Shown: positions 1 to 8,919, numbered from the stretch's first letter. The stretch is 64,000 bases of DNA from Paracoccaceae bacterium (GCA_024742695.1 JANSXY010000002.1:1-64000), one strand, 5' to 3'. Numbers and translations are program-made. Notes: generated by a model from the sequence alone, not told the origin.

Positions 1-245
1 AACGGAGGGAGATTAAGACAAAGACGATCGAGACGCGCCGCTTGCTGCACCGTCAGCCCGCGGCATAAGCTGAACCATCAACGAGCCAGAGCCTCCGTTC
101 CCGATCAGGCCCTCGTGTCCCAAATCATCTGACGACGGACAACCAGCCGTTCCTTCGGCTGCAATCGATTGCCCTGTCTAGGACCACTCGGGGGCCCCGA
201 CAGCGTTCCATCGTGGGGGGCGCACCGCCCCTCGGGCGCCGTCTC

Positions 246-572
246 ATGACCGCTGCACGTCCGAAGCCCCTGACGCCAGAGATGCTCGCCAAGCGGTGGG
301 ACTGCTCGGCCGAGACGGTGCGCCAGATGATACACCGAGGTCAGCTCTCCGCCTTTCGCGTCGGCCGCCTGATCCGGATCCCAGCAGAAGCTGTCGAGGA
401 ATTCGAATGCAAATCACGATCGGACGCCTCAGGGGCGGATTCTGCGTCTCATGGCGTGACCCGGAAACCGGAAAGCGGCGACGGTTTCAGCTTGCGGCAC
501 GCAGCCGAGCGGCGGCCGAGGCCGAGGCAAGGGGCGTCTATCTCCGCGAGCGCGCCTCCGGCGGCGGAGTGA
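246..572 (+). CDS. Excisionase-like helix-turn-helix protein of the left element
   Basis: A 108-residue protein whose first 60 residues form a small helix-turn-helix of the excisionase/MerR type (LTPEMLAKRWDCS, then ETVRQMIHRGQL, then RVGRLIRIP). Such proteins bind DNA and steer integrase direction or control its expression. ATG 246 was chosen because it matches the start of the paralogue at 45531. The last 166 bp overlap the integrase start in another frame, and the overlap has exactly the same length in the second copy. The role in excision is inferred from position. Confidence 0.7.
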   Translation: MTAARPKPLTPEMLAKRWDCSAETVRQMIHRGQLSAFRVGRLIRIPAEAVEEFECKSRSDASGADSASHGVTRKPESGDGFSLRHAAERRPRPRQGASISASAPPAAE

Positions 573-1537
573 CCATAGAGACGATCTGGCAGGCTTATGT
601 CGCACATCTCGGAACCAAGCCCACGGCCAGCACCATGACCTATACCGGAAGGGCGATCCTGCCCTTCTTCGGGGCGTTCAGGCCAGAGCAGGTCAGCACC
701 GACGACTGTCGGGCCTACGTGGTCCTCCGTTCCCGGCAGAAGAAGGCCATCGGGACGGTTCACACCGAACTCGGCCATCTGCGTAGCGCCCTGCGATGGG
801 CGGCGAAGACCGGGTTGATCCCGCGGGCACCGCATGTCGAGCGACCGCCGAAACCGGCAAGCCGCGTCAGGCCGATGAGCGACCCGGAACTGCGGCCGTT
901 GATTTCGGCCTGTTCGGCGCCGCATGTGCAGCTGGCAGTGATCCTGCTTGTGGCAACAGGGGCGCGCGTCAGTGCGGTTCTCGACTTGACCTGGGACAGG
1001 GTCAGTTTCGAGACCGGGCTGATCGACCTGCGCCTGCCGGACGGCGTGACCCGCAAGGGCCGCGCCGTCGTGCCGATGAACCGAATGGCACGAGACGCTT
1101 TGCAGCAAGCCCATGCCGCGCGGCTCTCGGACCATGTCGTCGAGTGGGCAGGCCGACGAGTGAAATCCATCCGGACCGGTTACCAGGCAGCCATGCGGCG
1201 CGCGGGCCTATCCGACCTATCGATCCACCAGATCCGTCACACGGTGGCCGTGAAGATGCTGCAGGCGGGCCGGCCCCTGGTGGAAGTGTCGCAATTCCTC
1301 GGCCATTCCAACATCCAGATCACGGAACGCACCTACGCGCGCTTCATGCCCGAGCGATTTGCCGATGCGGCGAGGATCCTCGACCTGCCAGGGTTCGATG
1401 ACCCTGCAGGCACTTCGCACGGGGCGACGATCCGTGAGCGACGCGTCGAGTGTCAGGGGGCTGGATGGTGGGTGATGAGGGATTTGAACCCCCGACATCT
1501 TCGATGTGAACGAAGCTGGTTCCGGCCAAGCTGTTGA
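407..1537 (+). CDS. Tyrosine site-specific integrase of the left element
   Basis: A 376-residue phage-type tyrosine recombinase. An N-terminal arm and core-binding region is followed by a catalytic domain with the expected residues: Arg in ATGARVSAV, HQIRH, LGHSNIQ and the nucleophile Tyr in ERTYARF. It would catalyse integration into the 3' end of tRNA-Val. The start inside the overlapping excisionase gene is shared with the second copy (45692). The C-terminus is odd: the frame runs through the tRNA remnant at 1466-1516 and stops only at 1537, inside the neighbouring island, so its last residues were rewritten by that insertion. It belongs to an element extending left of the window. Confidence 0.9.
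   Translation: MQITIGRLRGGFCVSWRDPETGKRRRFQLAARSRAAAEAEARGVYLRERASGGGVTIETIWQAYVAHLGTKPTASTMTYTGRAILPFFGAFRPEQVSTDDCRAYVVLRSRQKKAIGTVHTELGHLRSALRWAAKTGLIPRAPHVERPPKPASRVRPMSDPELRPLISACSAPHVQLAVILLVATGARVSAVLDLTWDRVSFETGLIDLRLPDGVTRKGRAVVPMNRMARDALQQAHAARLSDHVVEWAGRRVKSIRTGYQAAMRRAGLSDLSIHQIRHTVAVKMLQAGRPLVEVSQFLGHSNIQITERTYARFMPERFADAARILDLPGFDDPAGTSHGATIRERRVECQGAGWWVMRDLNPRHLRCERSWFRPSC
1466..1516. repeat. Left attachment site: tRNA-Val 3' remnant
   Basis: Fifty-one bases identical to 46752-46802, covering the anticodon arm, T arm, acceptor 3' strand and CCA of tRNA-Val in antisense. The 5' part of the tRNA is missing, so this is an att duplicate and not a tRNA gene. Identity ends at 1516, where the intact tRNA continues into its D arm. 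Confidence 0.93.
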
Positions 1538-1785
1538 TTTTTTGTCAGGGAATCCCTTTTCTTTCCAGCGCTTTTGGCGGTTTGGACAGCAAGAGCGGGT
1601 TCATGCAGGTTCATTGAACCACTGTGCACTTCGTAGTTCAGGTGGAAGCCCATGCACACCGACAGGCCAAAGCCGCGTGTCGGGGGCAGTGCACGTCGAT
1701 CGAGTTTGGCTTGCGATCGACATGGATCATGAGCGCCTCCCGGTTGGACTCGTCGAGTATGAAGAGGATACCACAAGGTCGCCCA

Positions 1786-1885
1786 AACCGGGCTCGAAGT
1801 CGTCGATCGTTGCGGCCAGGTTGGAGGTCCGCTGCCTAGCGGAGCGGACGTAGAGCTTTTTCGTCTCGGTCGACGTCTCGGCGGA
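1786..1885. repeat. Dispersed repeat, copy 1 (diverged), within a gene-free stretch
   Basis: The stretch 1538-1901 holds no convincing gene. Its right part shares an ordered series of words (GGGCTC, GTCGATCG, TGCGGCCAG, GGTCCGCTGCC, GGAGCGG) with copies near 23,685 and 30,569. This copy is the most diverged of the three clear ones. Confidence 0.55.
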
Positions 1886-1901
1886 TGAAGCAGCTTCTCG
1901 A

Positions 1902-2495
1902 TTATGAGTTCACCTTGGCCCAGGCCAAAGCGTCTTCTAGGCGGTCGTCGCCCCAGAATACCTCGCCGTCGACCACGAAAGTAGGCGAACCAAATACACC
2001 CAGTTCCATCGCCTCTTCGGTTGCGGACGCAAGCGCGCTGGTAACCCGTTCAGACTGAGCAGCGGCCAAGACCCTTTGCGGATCGCAGCCGATTTCCCCC
2101 AAGCTTGCTGAGATATTGGGTTCCTCACCAGCCGGCTCACCCTTTTCGAACCAGCGCCGATAGGTGGCCACGACATATTTTTCCAACCAACCCTCTTCAC
2201 GTCCCACGGTAGCGACAAGGTTGGCCAAGACCAGTCCCGGCAAAGGGTAAGGAGCAGGTATCTTTGGCGAAAGGCCGTAGCGTTCGGCGCGGCGCTCGAT
2301 ATCGCGCCACATGTACGCGGTCTTAACGGGCTTATCCTTAAACGGGATGTTGTTCTGTTCGATCATGACGTGACGAACGTTGAAGGGACGCCAGTGGAAG
2401 TCGACGCCACATGCTCGTCCGACGTCCGAAAGTCGCATCACGGTCAAGTAGCTGTATGTACTGCCTATCGAGAACCAGAAATCGATCTTGGCCAT
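1902..2495 (-). CDS. 2-hydroxychromene-2-carboxylate isomerase family protein (DsbA-fold, GST-kappa-like)
   Basis: A 197-residue protein with the thioredoxin/DsbA fold of the HCCA isomerase and GST-kappa family. The N-terminal FWFSIGSTYSY carries the usual Ser in place of the DsbA cysteine pair, and the C-terminal GSPTFVVDGEVFWGDDR is the typical cis-Pro and closing segment. Members isomerise aromatic ring-cleavage intermediates with glutathione. Length is normal. It stands alone between the att site and an IS element, so the substrate cannot be read from neighbours; the general assignment is secure. Confidence 0.85.
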   Translation of the reverse strand: MAKIDFWFSIGSTYSYLTVMRLSDVGRACGVDFHWRPFNVRHVMIEQNNIPFKDKPVKTAYMWRDIERRAERYGLSPKIPAPYPLPGLVLANLVATVGREEGWLEKYVVATYRRWFEKGEPAGEEPNISASLGEIGCDPQRVLAAAQSERVTSALASATEEAMELGVFGSPTFVVDGEVFWGDDRLEDALAWAKVNS

Positions 2496-2829
2496 GTCAC
2501 GCCACCCTTGATGCCCTCACGCCGTTGTAAGCCTACATGACGCCCCTTCGTCGATCCATCCTGCAGCAGGGTGAACCTTGAGAGCATCACCCGACGGTTA
2601 TCTCATCGCTGCAACGCGGCTCGATTTCCCCTAAGCGGTCGTTCCAGCCGCGCCAGATGCGCCTGATCGTAACCGGCCGTTCGCCGCACGGGTCTCAGAT
2701 GGCTCACATGCGGACGAAGCGGGCCCTGACTTGAGTCGCATGCACCCATGGTTCAGTGTTTCGCTACGCGCAGTCTGGACTTGCCCGGGAAAAGTGGAGA
2801 GCACCAACTGAGGAGGCAGGAGGTGTTCT

Positions 2830-3132
2830 ATGGGACACGGGAACAGACCGACGCCGGAGTTTCGGCGTGAAGCGGTGCGGCTGGCACTGACCAGCGGCCG
2901 GACGCGGCGGGAGATCGCGGAGGATCTCGGCATTGGCCTGTCGACGCTGACGCGGTGGCTGAGCCAGGAGCGTGACGCGAGCGAGCCGAGTGAGGCGCCG
3001 GTCGACGTGCATGCCGAGCTGAAGCGGCTGCGGCGGGAGAATGCGGTCCTGAAGCAGGAGCGCGACATCCTAAAAAACCTTCCCGGGCCGCCGCCCGCCG
3101 GCGCGCGGGAGCAACAGCCTGTGCTACGCTGA
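2830..3132 (+). pseudogene. IS3 transposase orfA, 5' part, truncated by insertion
   Basis: The first roughly 80 residues are a standard IS3 OrfA: helix-turn-helix TRREIAEDLGIGLSTLTRW followed by a leucine-zipper-like LKRLRRENAVLKQERDILK. The expected continuation into a KAAAFFAKEGSR end is lost after the DILK motif. That missing tail is found 1.6 kb downstream at about 4674-4712, directly before orfB. The reading frame instead runs into unrelated residues and stops at 3132. The gene is split by the IS110 element and cannot give a normal OrfA or an OrfAB fusion. Confidence 0.85.
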
Positions 3133-4673
3133 AGACGAAGGGCAGTTGCCGATGGCTTATTCGTGGGCTGGACCCCGTTAAAAAACGTGGCACATGGGCT
3201 GATGCGCACTTGAGAGTGGTGACGTCGCGGACCGCGGCGATCCCGGATAGGAAGATGACGAACTTGCATGGCCCACGCCCTTCGTTGTGAACGGAGGACA
3301 AGGCAGCATGCGCAAACCCACAACCGGCGACCACCCGGACCTGAAGATGGTCAATCCCAGAGCGGCAGCGATCGACATAGGATCGACGATGCATATGGCC
3401 GCGGTGAACCCGGAGGCATGCGGTGACATGCCGGTGCGCGCGTTCGGCACATTCACGCAGGATCTGCACGCCCTGGCAGACTGGTTCACGGACTGTGGGG
3501 TCACCAGCGTGGCCATGGAGTCGACGGGCGTTTACTGGATCCCAGCCTTCGAGATCCTCGAGGCGCGGGGCTTCGAGGTGATCCTCGTCAATGCCCGCTA
3601 CGCCAAGAACGTGCCTGGTCGCAAAACCGATGTCAGCGATGCTGGATGGCTGCGCCAGTTGCATTCCTACGGGTTGTTGCGGGGCAGCTTCCGACCCGAA
3701 GCGGAGATCGCGATGCTGCGCGCTTACATGCGGCAGCGCGAGCGGCTGACCGAGTATGCCGCCGCCCACATCCAGCACATGCAGAAGGCCCTGATGGAGA
3801 TGAACCTGCAACTTCATCACGTGGTCTCGGACATTACCGGCACCACCGGAATGAAGATCATACGCGCGATCGTCGCTGGAGAACGCGATCCGGATGTGCT
3901 GGCCGCCTGTCGCGACGTGCGGTGAAAGTCCTCGCCCGAGACGATCCGGGCCGCGCTCGTTGGGAATGACCGGGCGGAACATGTCTTCGTACTGGCGCAG
4001 TCCCTTCAGCTTTATGATGTCTATCAAGCCAAGATCGCTGACTGTGATGCCAAGCTGGAAACGGCTGTCGGGGCTCTGACTATCCGGCGACGGGGCGAAC
4101 TGGCCCCGCTTCCGAAGGCTCGGATCAAAGGTCGCCAGAACAACGCGCCGGCCTTCGAAGTGCGTGCTGCCCTTTACGGCGTTTTGGGCACTGACCTGAC
4201 ACAGATCCACGGCTTGGGCCCGACATTGGCGCTGAAGCTGATCGCCGAATGCGGCACCGATCTGCGGGCCTGGAAGAGCTCAAAACACTTCATCTCATGG
4301 CTGTGCCTGGCGCCAGGGAACAAGATCTCGGGCGGGAAACTGTTATCGTCGCGGACCCGCCGATCCTCCAGTCGTGCCGCCGCATTGCTGCGGCTCGCGG
4401 CAACCACGATCGGCAAGAGTGATACCGCTCTGGGAGCCTTCTACCGACGGCTCTCCGCCCGTATTGGCAAGCAGAAGGCGGTGACAGCGACGGCGCGCAA
4501 GATCGCTGTCCTGTTCTACAATGCCATCCGGTATGGCATGTCTTATCAGGACCAGGGCGCGGCAGCCTAAGACGAACGACACCGGCAACGTGTTCTCAAT
4601 AACCTGCAAAGGCGAGCCAGGGCCTTGGGCTATGCCTTGGCACCCATGCCCCCGGAACCGGCTGTTTCTTAGG
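3073..4673 (+). mobile_element. IS110-family insertion inside IS3 orfA
   Basis: About 1.6 kb separates the two halves of IS3 orfA; the boundaries are good to a few bases. It contains one IS110-type transposase frame (3308-4570), with about 235 bp of non-coding sequence before it and about 100 bp after it. No long terminal inverted repeats are evident, as expected of this family. In the IS110 group the longer left non-coding end encodes the guide (bridge or seek) RNA, so 3076-3307 is where one would be expected. Confidence 0.75.
3308..4570 (+). pseudogene. IS110-family transposase with premature in-frame stop
   Basis: Reading from ATG 3308, the frame encodes an N-terminal RuvC-like DEDD domain (AIDIGSTMH, VAMESTGVYW, GRKTDVSDA) and a C-terminal Transposase_20 domain (HGLGPTLALKLIAE, FISWLCLAPGN, SGGK). 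A TGA at 3923-3925 (codon 206) interrupts it, but the same frame stays open from 3926 to 4570. The simplest explanation is a single nonsense change, possibly from a Cys codon TGC. Without readthrough only the DEDD half is made, so the element is probably immobile on its own. Confidence 0.88.
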
Positions 4674-4708
4674 AAGGCCGCGGCCTTCTTCGCGAAAGAG
4701 GGAAGTCG

Positions 4709-5575
4709 ATGACCTTCGGCTTCATCGAGGCGGAGAAGGCCAGCTTCCCGATCAGCCGGATGTGCCGCGTTCTCGGGGTCAGCCAGAGCGGCTTCTTCGC
4801 CTGGCAGGACCGCCCGTCCTGTCGTCGCCAGCAGCAGGACATGGTCTATCTGGCGCATATCCGGACGGCCTTCGCGCTGTCGAACGGCACCTACGGCAGC
4901 CCGCGCATGCACCGCGACCTCGTCGATGAGGGTCATGAGATCGGGCGGCATCGCACGGCACGGCTGATGCGCGAGAACCAGTTGATCGCGCGGCAGAAGC
5001 GGCGCTTCAAGCGCACGACGGACAGCGAACACTCCTGGCCTGTCGCGCCCAATCTCGTGGCGCAGGACTTCACGGCGGACGGCCCGGACAGGAAGTGGGG
5101 GGCCGACATCTCCTACATCTGGACGGCCGAGGGCTGGCTTTACCTCGCTGTCGTGCTGGACCTGTTCTCCCGGCGCGTCGTCGGCTGGGCCACGAGTGAC
5201 CGACTGAAGCGTGATCTTGCGGTGGAAGCCCTGCGCCGTGCTCTCGTGGCTCGTAACCCCGCGCCAGGGCTGGTTCATCATTCGGATCGCGGATCGCAAT
5301 ACTGCTCCGTAGATTACCAGGCGCTGCTCCGCAAACGCGGCATCCTGATCTCGATGAGCGGGCGCGGGAACTGCTACGACAACTCGATGGTCGAGACGTT
5401 CTTCAAGACCATCAAGTCGGAGCTGGTCTGGCCGGTCGCATGGCAGTCCCGCAAGCAGGCCGAAAACGCCGTCGCCAGATACATCGACGGGTTCTATAAC
5501 CCCGTCAGGCGGCACTCATCGCTCGGCTTCCAAAGCCCCATCGCGTTCGAGCGGAAGGCCCGGGAAGTGAGCTAA
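4709..5575 (+). CDS. IS3-family transposase OrfB (DDE integrase domain)
   Basis: A 288-residue OrfB with an N-terminal HTH_21-type region (VLGVSQSGFFAW) and an rve integrase core. The catalytic triad is visible: Asp in WGADISYI, Asp in HHSDRGSQY and Glu in NSMVETFFKTIKSE. Its ATG overlaps the TGA of the displaced orfA tail (4710-4712), the usual IS3 arrangement. Because orfA is split, the OrfAB fusion needed for transposition cannot form here, though the protein itself looks intact. Confidence 0.9.
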   Translation: MTFGFIEAEKASFPISRMCRVLGVSQSGFFAWQDRPSCRRQQQDMVYLAHIRTAFALSNGTYGSPRMHRDLVDEGHEIGRHRTARLMRENQLIARQKRRFKRTTDSEHSWPVAPNLVAQDFTADGPDRKWGADISYIWTAEGWLYLAVVLDLFSRRVVGWATSDRLKRDLAVEALRRALVARNPAPGLVHHSDRGSQYCSVDYQALLRKRGILISMSGRGNCYDNSMVETFFKTIKSELVWPVAWQSRKQAENAVARYIDGFYNPVRRHSSLGFQSPIAFERKAREVS

Positions 5576-5604
5576 ACGCTCTCCACCAAAGCCGGGCAAG
5601 TCCA

Positions 5605-6128
5605 ATGAACCAATAATCGATGATGGGATTTTCAAAGGGACCTTCGCCTATATCGCGCGGAGCGTTCCTTCGACGAACGAACATTCCACGCCCCGCCTGC
5701 AGTATGCCGATGCATTGATGTCGGACGAGCCGTTCACGCCCGTGGTTCTTCATTGCGGAACTGGCGCGGAAGCCGTGAAACGGCTCTTGTTCGTTGACGC
5801 CTGAACTGACGTGTAACGATGTCCATGCCACAACGGCCTTTGCCGGTCATCAGGCGGCCCGAAGGCACCCGGTAGCCAACGCCTTGGCGGATGTTGTGTC
5901 AATGTGCGACGCAGCGATTGCGCCGTTGGCGGTCACGGCTGGTGCGACAAGGTGACGCGGACTAGGCCTTTCTAAGCCTCAGGCGCAAAACGCATAATTG
6001 CCCCCTGTTCAAGCACGGTTCGTCCGATAAGGAGTAACGGTAAGTCTGACTTGCTGCCGCGCGTCCCGGAGACAATCTTTCAAGGGAATAGGGCGGGTCG
6101 CCGGCACACTTCGCAGGGGGCTCATGCC
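5605..6128. other. Gene-free stretch with a possible truncated coding remnant
   Basis: No recognisable gene. On the plus strand the frame from the IS3 end to a TGA at 5802-5804 is open for about 66 codons without a start, which could be the 3' end of a gene cut by the IS. I do not recognise the peptide. The rest, to 6128, shows only ordinary intergenic sequence. Confidence 0.3.
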
Positions 6129-7064
6129 ATGAGAACGATTTCAGCCATTATCCTCGCAAGCGCGATTGCCATTGTGCCGACACTGTCGGCCGCACAGGAC
6201 GATGTCCGTATCGAGACGGTGCGGTTCGCTGCAGGCACAACCGGAACCAAGATCACCGACACCGTGGTAGGTCGCGGAACGGTACTCTATACACTTGGCG
6301 CAGAAGCCGGCCAGCGGATGCAGGTCTCCCTGACGTCGGGCAACACGTCGACCTACTTCAATGTTTACGCCCCCGGCACGGGCCCGGGCGATCAGGCGCT
6401 AGCTGTAGGGTCGCTTACAGGGCCCATGATGCCGGATCTCAATAGCTTCGATGGCATCCTGCCGCAGTCCGGCGAGTACACGATCTCAGTCTATCTCTAC
6501 CGCAATGCCGCGCGCGAGGGGCAACGCGCAGACTATGCGCTCGATATCTCGATTACCGGAGACACCGGAGCAGTCGTTCAGGGCGACTTTGCAGATGGGC
6601 TTCAGGGCGGGCCGGACTACTGGGCCGTGAAAGTCAACACCACTCTCAACGTTCGCACCTCGCCCTCCGCATCTGCGCCAACGGTCGCACGGCTACCGAA
6701 CGGCATAATCGTCGAGAACCGAGGCTGCCGGATGGCCGAGGGCCGCCGGTGGTGCCAGGTCGCCGATGGCGACGCGGTGGGGTGGGCCGCGGGTGATTTC
6801 CTCGTAGAAGCCGCCGGGCCTTCCGCGGCGCCCCCGAACTCCGGCGGCACTGCCGCCTCAGGCGTTCCCAATGCGGCCGAACAGGCCTGCCTGCGCGACG
6901 TCACCGCGGCCACGAACAATCCCGACGTCGTATTGCTCGGGTCCGAGTTCTCGCAAGCGGGAACCCTCGTGCGCGTCGGCGTCGGCCCGAGCCGGGCACC
7001 GTGGCGGTGCATCGCTTATTCGAACGGCACGACCGCCGGGATCGAATTCATGGGCGAGGGCTGA
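6129..7064 (+). CDS. Secreted SH3-domain protein
   Basis: A 311-residue exported protein. Residues 1-22 form a signal peptide (hydrophobic stretch, cleavage near LSAAQ). Residues of about 30-155 resemble a PPC-like beta domain (VLYTLGAEAGQRMQVSLTSG). A bacterial SH3 domain follows (LNVRTSPSASAPTVARLP, then WCQVADGDAVGWA). The last 60 residues (from EQACLRDV) form a separate Cys-containing domain I do not recognise. ATG 6129 is preferred over an upstream in-frame start because the signal peptide begins there. It leads a run of six co-directional envelope genes; an envelope or cell-wall-binding role is inferred. Confidence 0.75.
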   Translation: MRTISAIILASAIAIVPTLSAAQDDVRIETVRFAAGTTGTKITDTVVGRGTVLYTLGAEAGQRMQVSLTSGNTSTYFNVYAPGTGPGDQALAVGSLTGPMMPDLNSFDGILPQSGEYTISVYLYRNAAREGQRADYALDISITGDTGAVVQGDFADGLQGGPDYWAVKVNTTLNVRTSPSASAPTVARLPNGIIVENRGCRMAEGRRWCQVADGDAVGWAAGDFLVEAAGPSAAPPNSGGTAASGVPNAAEQACLRDVTAATNNPDVVLLGSEFSQAGTLVRVGVGPSRAPWRCIAYSNGTTAGIEFMGEG

Positions 7065-7103
7065 TCCCCTCGCCGAACAACCAAGGACTGAGAAGGAAAA
7101 TCA

Positions 7104-7403
7104 ATGTACAAGACCATGACCACACTTGTTCTGGCCGGAGCGCTTCTGCCGCTTGCGGCCTGCGTCGAAGACACAGGATCCGCCGGCGCGCCGGCGGTCG
7201 GCAGCTCTTCCGATCTCTCGTCGTTCGTGGGCGCCCGCGCAGGCCAGGCGGAAATGGGAATCATAAATCTCGGATACGAGTTGATCCGGACCGAGGGACT
7301 GACCGCTTTCTGGTTCAACCGCTCCACCGGCGCTTGTGCCCGCATTACGACGTCAAACGGACGCTACTCGGACGTTACGATGCTTCCGGCCGAGGACTGC
7401 TGA
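7104..7403 (+). CDS. Small lipoprotein, unknown function
   Basis: A 99-residue protein with a signal peptide ending in a lipobox (PLAAC, lipidated Cys about residue 20), so it should be anchored to a membrane on the periplasmic side. After a short Gly/Ser-rich linker there is a compact domain of about 60 residues with a conserved-looking core (YELIRTEGLTAFWFN) and two cysteines. It begins 40 bp after the SH3-protein gene behind an aaggaa ribosome site, suggesting co-transcription. Function unknown. Confidence 0.7.
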   Translation: MYKTMTTLVLAGALLPLAACVEDTGSAGAPAVGSSSDLSSFVGARAGQAEMGIINLGYELIRTEGLTAFWFNRSTGACARITTSNGRYSDVTMLPAEDC

Positions 7404-7448
7404 TCAAGGCCAACCGGAGATATCTAGCCCCTTGGGGACGGATCAACG

Positions 7449-7733
7449 ATGAGGAATGCGGGCAGTTTGCATCGTCGTATATGCAAGGTTATTCTAGTTG
7501 TGTTTTTGGTCCTATGGCTGATCGCGCTCACACTCTTCCTTGTAGGCACAATCGGCCTGTTCGGGTCAGAGAGGGATCCCCTAGCCGGGGTCTTTCTCGT
7601 GCCGCTCGGGTTGCCGTGGAACCGAGCCACGGATGTTTTCCCCGAGCAACTCTGGCCGTGGCTCGCAGCCCTGACACCGCTTGTGAACGCCGCTGCGCTT
7701 GCGGTGGCATGCCGTGTCCTGTCGCGGCGATGA
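7449..7733 (+). CDS. Small integral membrane protein, unknown
   Basis: A 94-residue protein with a basic N-terminus and two predicted membrane spans (VILVVFLVLWLIALTLFLVG, and one near LAALTPLVNAAALAVAC) separated by a loop containing WNRATDVFPEQLWPW. It lies 45 bp after the lipoprotein gene and 60 bp before the next gene. No family recognised. The hydrophobic pattern and spacing support a real gene, but there is no motif evidence. Confidence 0.55.
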   Translation: MRNAGSLHRRICKVILVVFLVLWLIALTLFLVGTIGLFGSERDPLAGVFLVPLGLPWNRATDVFPEQLWPWLAALTPLVNAAALAVACRVLSRR

Positions 7734-7793
7734 AGTATTTGGTCAAATGCCGTGCCCAGCGGCGGACCAAAGAAACTGAAGGGAACGGCACAG

Positions 7794-8078
7794 ATGGAAG
7801 AACAAATCGGGACAGGCTTCGGAGTTCTCTTCGGCCTGCTGATCGTCATAGGGGTCGGTGCGATCGTTGGATATCTCGCAAGCCTGATGGTCAAGGGTGG
7901 CGGATCCGGCTTTTGGGGCGATGTTCTGATCGGGATCGGAGGTTCGTTTCTGGCAGGATGGCTGCTCCCGCTGCTCGGCATCCATCTGGGCGGACTCGTC
8001 GGGAGCATCATCGCCGCGGTGATCGGCGCCGTGATCCTGCTTCTTATCGTTAGGATGATCCGCAGAACCGGCAGCTAG
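7794..8078 (+). CDS. GlsB/YeaQ/YmgE family (transglycosylase-associated) membrane protein
   Basis: A 94-residue protein with three hydrophobic spans and the Gly-rich pattern of this family (GYLASLMVKGGGSGFWGDVLIGIGG, shown here only as family landmarks around residues 23-47, then a second span and VIGAVILLLIVR). These are small inner-membrane proteins, often stress-induced; the biochemical role is unsettled despite the name. ATG 7794 gives the normal family length, whereas the upstream in-frame start adds an untypical basic tail. Confidence 0.8.
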   Translation: MEEQIGTGFGVLFGLLIVIGVGAIVGYLASLMVKGGGSGFWGDVLIGIGGSFLAGWLLPLLGIHLGGLVGSIIAAVIGAVILLLIVRMIRRTGS

Positions 8079-8115
8079 TCTGAAGAGGCCGAGGCGAGCC
8101 AAACGGAGCGGCGTC

Positions 8116-8904
8116 ATGCAAGAAAAGCAGAAAATCGTACCCGCGTTGCAGGTCGGCCTGTTGGTCTGGCTGCTTTATAACCTCATAATCTACGCTACGT
8201 GGTTCCTCGTCGGCGCAGATTACGCGGATCTGGCGAGCCGGAACGTGATTGTTCAACGACTAGTGCTTCCCGAGGTTCTGGGCGCCATCTTCATCGTCGT
8301 TGCGGTGTCGCGCTTGGGATGGTGGCCGCCCGTCGCATACGAAGATAGACGGGGCGGCCCCCGTTGGTCGATGTGGGTTTTTCTGCCGTTTGTGGCGGCC
8401 TTCATGGCTATCCTTCTCGCTGGAACCGACTGGCCTGCCATTTCGGTGCAACACTTCGTGTTCCTTGCCTTTGCCTGCCTGCTCATCGGTTTCAATGAAG
8501 AGATCCTGACGCGGGGGGTCCTCGTTGTCGCCGCGCGCGGCTCGATGCGGCATGAAGTATGGGTCTGGTTCTTCTCTTCGGCGCTGTTCGGGCTGATGCA
8601 TGTTCCCAACGGCTTCTTCGGAATCGGCTTTTCCGCCAGCTTCGCCCAGGCGGTCTTCACCTTCCTTCTGGGCTCCGGTCTCTACGTCCTGCGCCGTGTC
8701 AGCGGCACGATCGTTCTTCCCGTCATCGTGCACGCGCTTTGGGACTTCTCCACGTTCTCTCACCAGGTGACGAGCACCGGAGCGCCGCTGCTCGCGACAC
8801 TGTTCCAATTCCTGGCATACATGCTTGCGCTCGTGCTGGTCATCGCGGTCTTGCTGCACGACCGCACCAGCCGGGCACGCGGCACAGCTACGGCAACTCC
8901 TTAA
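8116..8904 (+). CDS. CPBP-family intramembrane metalloprotease (CAAX protease-like)
   Basis: A 262-residue membrane protein with about seven hydrophobic segments. The conserved CPBP motifs are present: EE of FNEEILTRG (motif 1), His of FGLMHVPNG (motif 2) and HALWDF (motif 3). These glutamate/histidine residues form the intramembrane active site in CAAX proteases and their bacterial relatives, which act in peptide maturation, immunity or envelope regulation. It lies between two envelope genes; its substrate is unknown. Confidence 0.88.
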   Translation: MQEKQKIVPALQVGLLVWLLYNLIIYATWFLVGADYADLASRNVIVQRLVLPEVLGAIFIVVAVSRLGWWPPVAYEDRRGGPRWSMWVFLPFVAAFMAILLAGTDWPAISVQHFVFLAFACLLIGFNEEILTRGVLVVAARGSMRHEVWVWFFSSALFGLMHVPNGFFGIGFSASFAQAVFTFLLGSGLYVLRRVSGTIVLPVIVHALWDFSTFSHQVTSTGAPLLATLFQFLAYMLALVLVIAVLLHDRTSRARGTATATP

Positions 8905-8919
8905 GAAAACGGACGGGAC

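Larger units (their letters stand above)
2776..5604 (+). mobile_element. IS3-family element, interrupted by an IS110-family element
   Basis: Imperfect terminal inverted repeats are visible at 2776-2802 and 5578-5604: the outer 13 and inner 9 bases match and 5 in the middle do not. Between them lie a broken orfA (from 2830) and an orfB (4709-5575). The element's continuity is interrupted at about 3073 by an IS110-type insertion ending at about 4673. No clear target duplication was seen at the outer ends. Confidence 0.85.

Noticed and set aside
1466-1516. A second tRNA-Val gene at the left end
   Set aside because: Only the 3' two thirds are present; the D arm and 5' acceptor strand are missing, so it is an attachment-site duplicate.
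3923-3925. TGA in the IS110 transposase as a selenocysteine codon
   Set aside because: No structure or family reason for selenocysteine in this transposase; a nonsense mutation is simpler.
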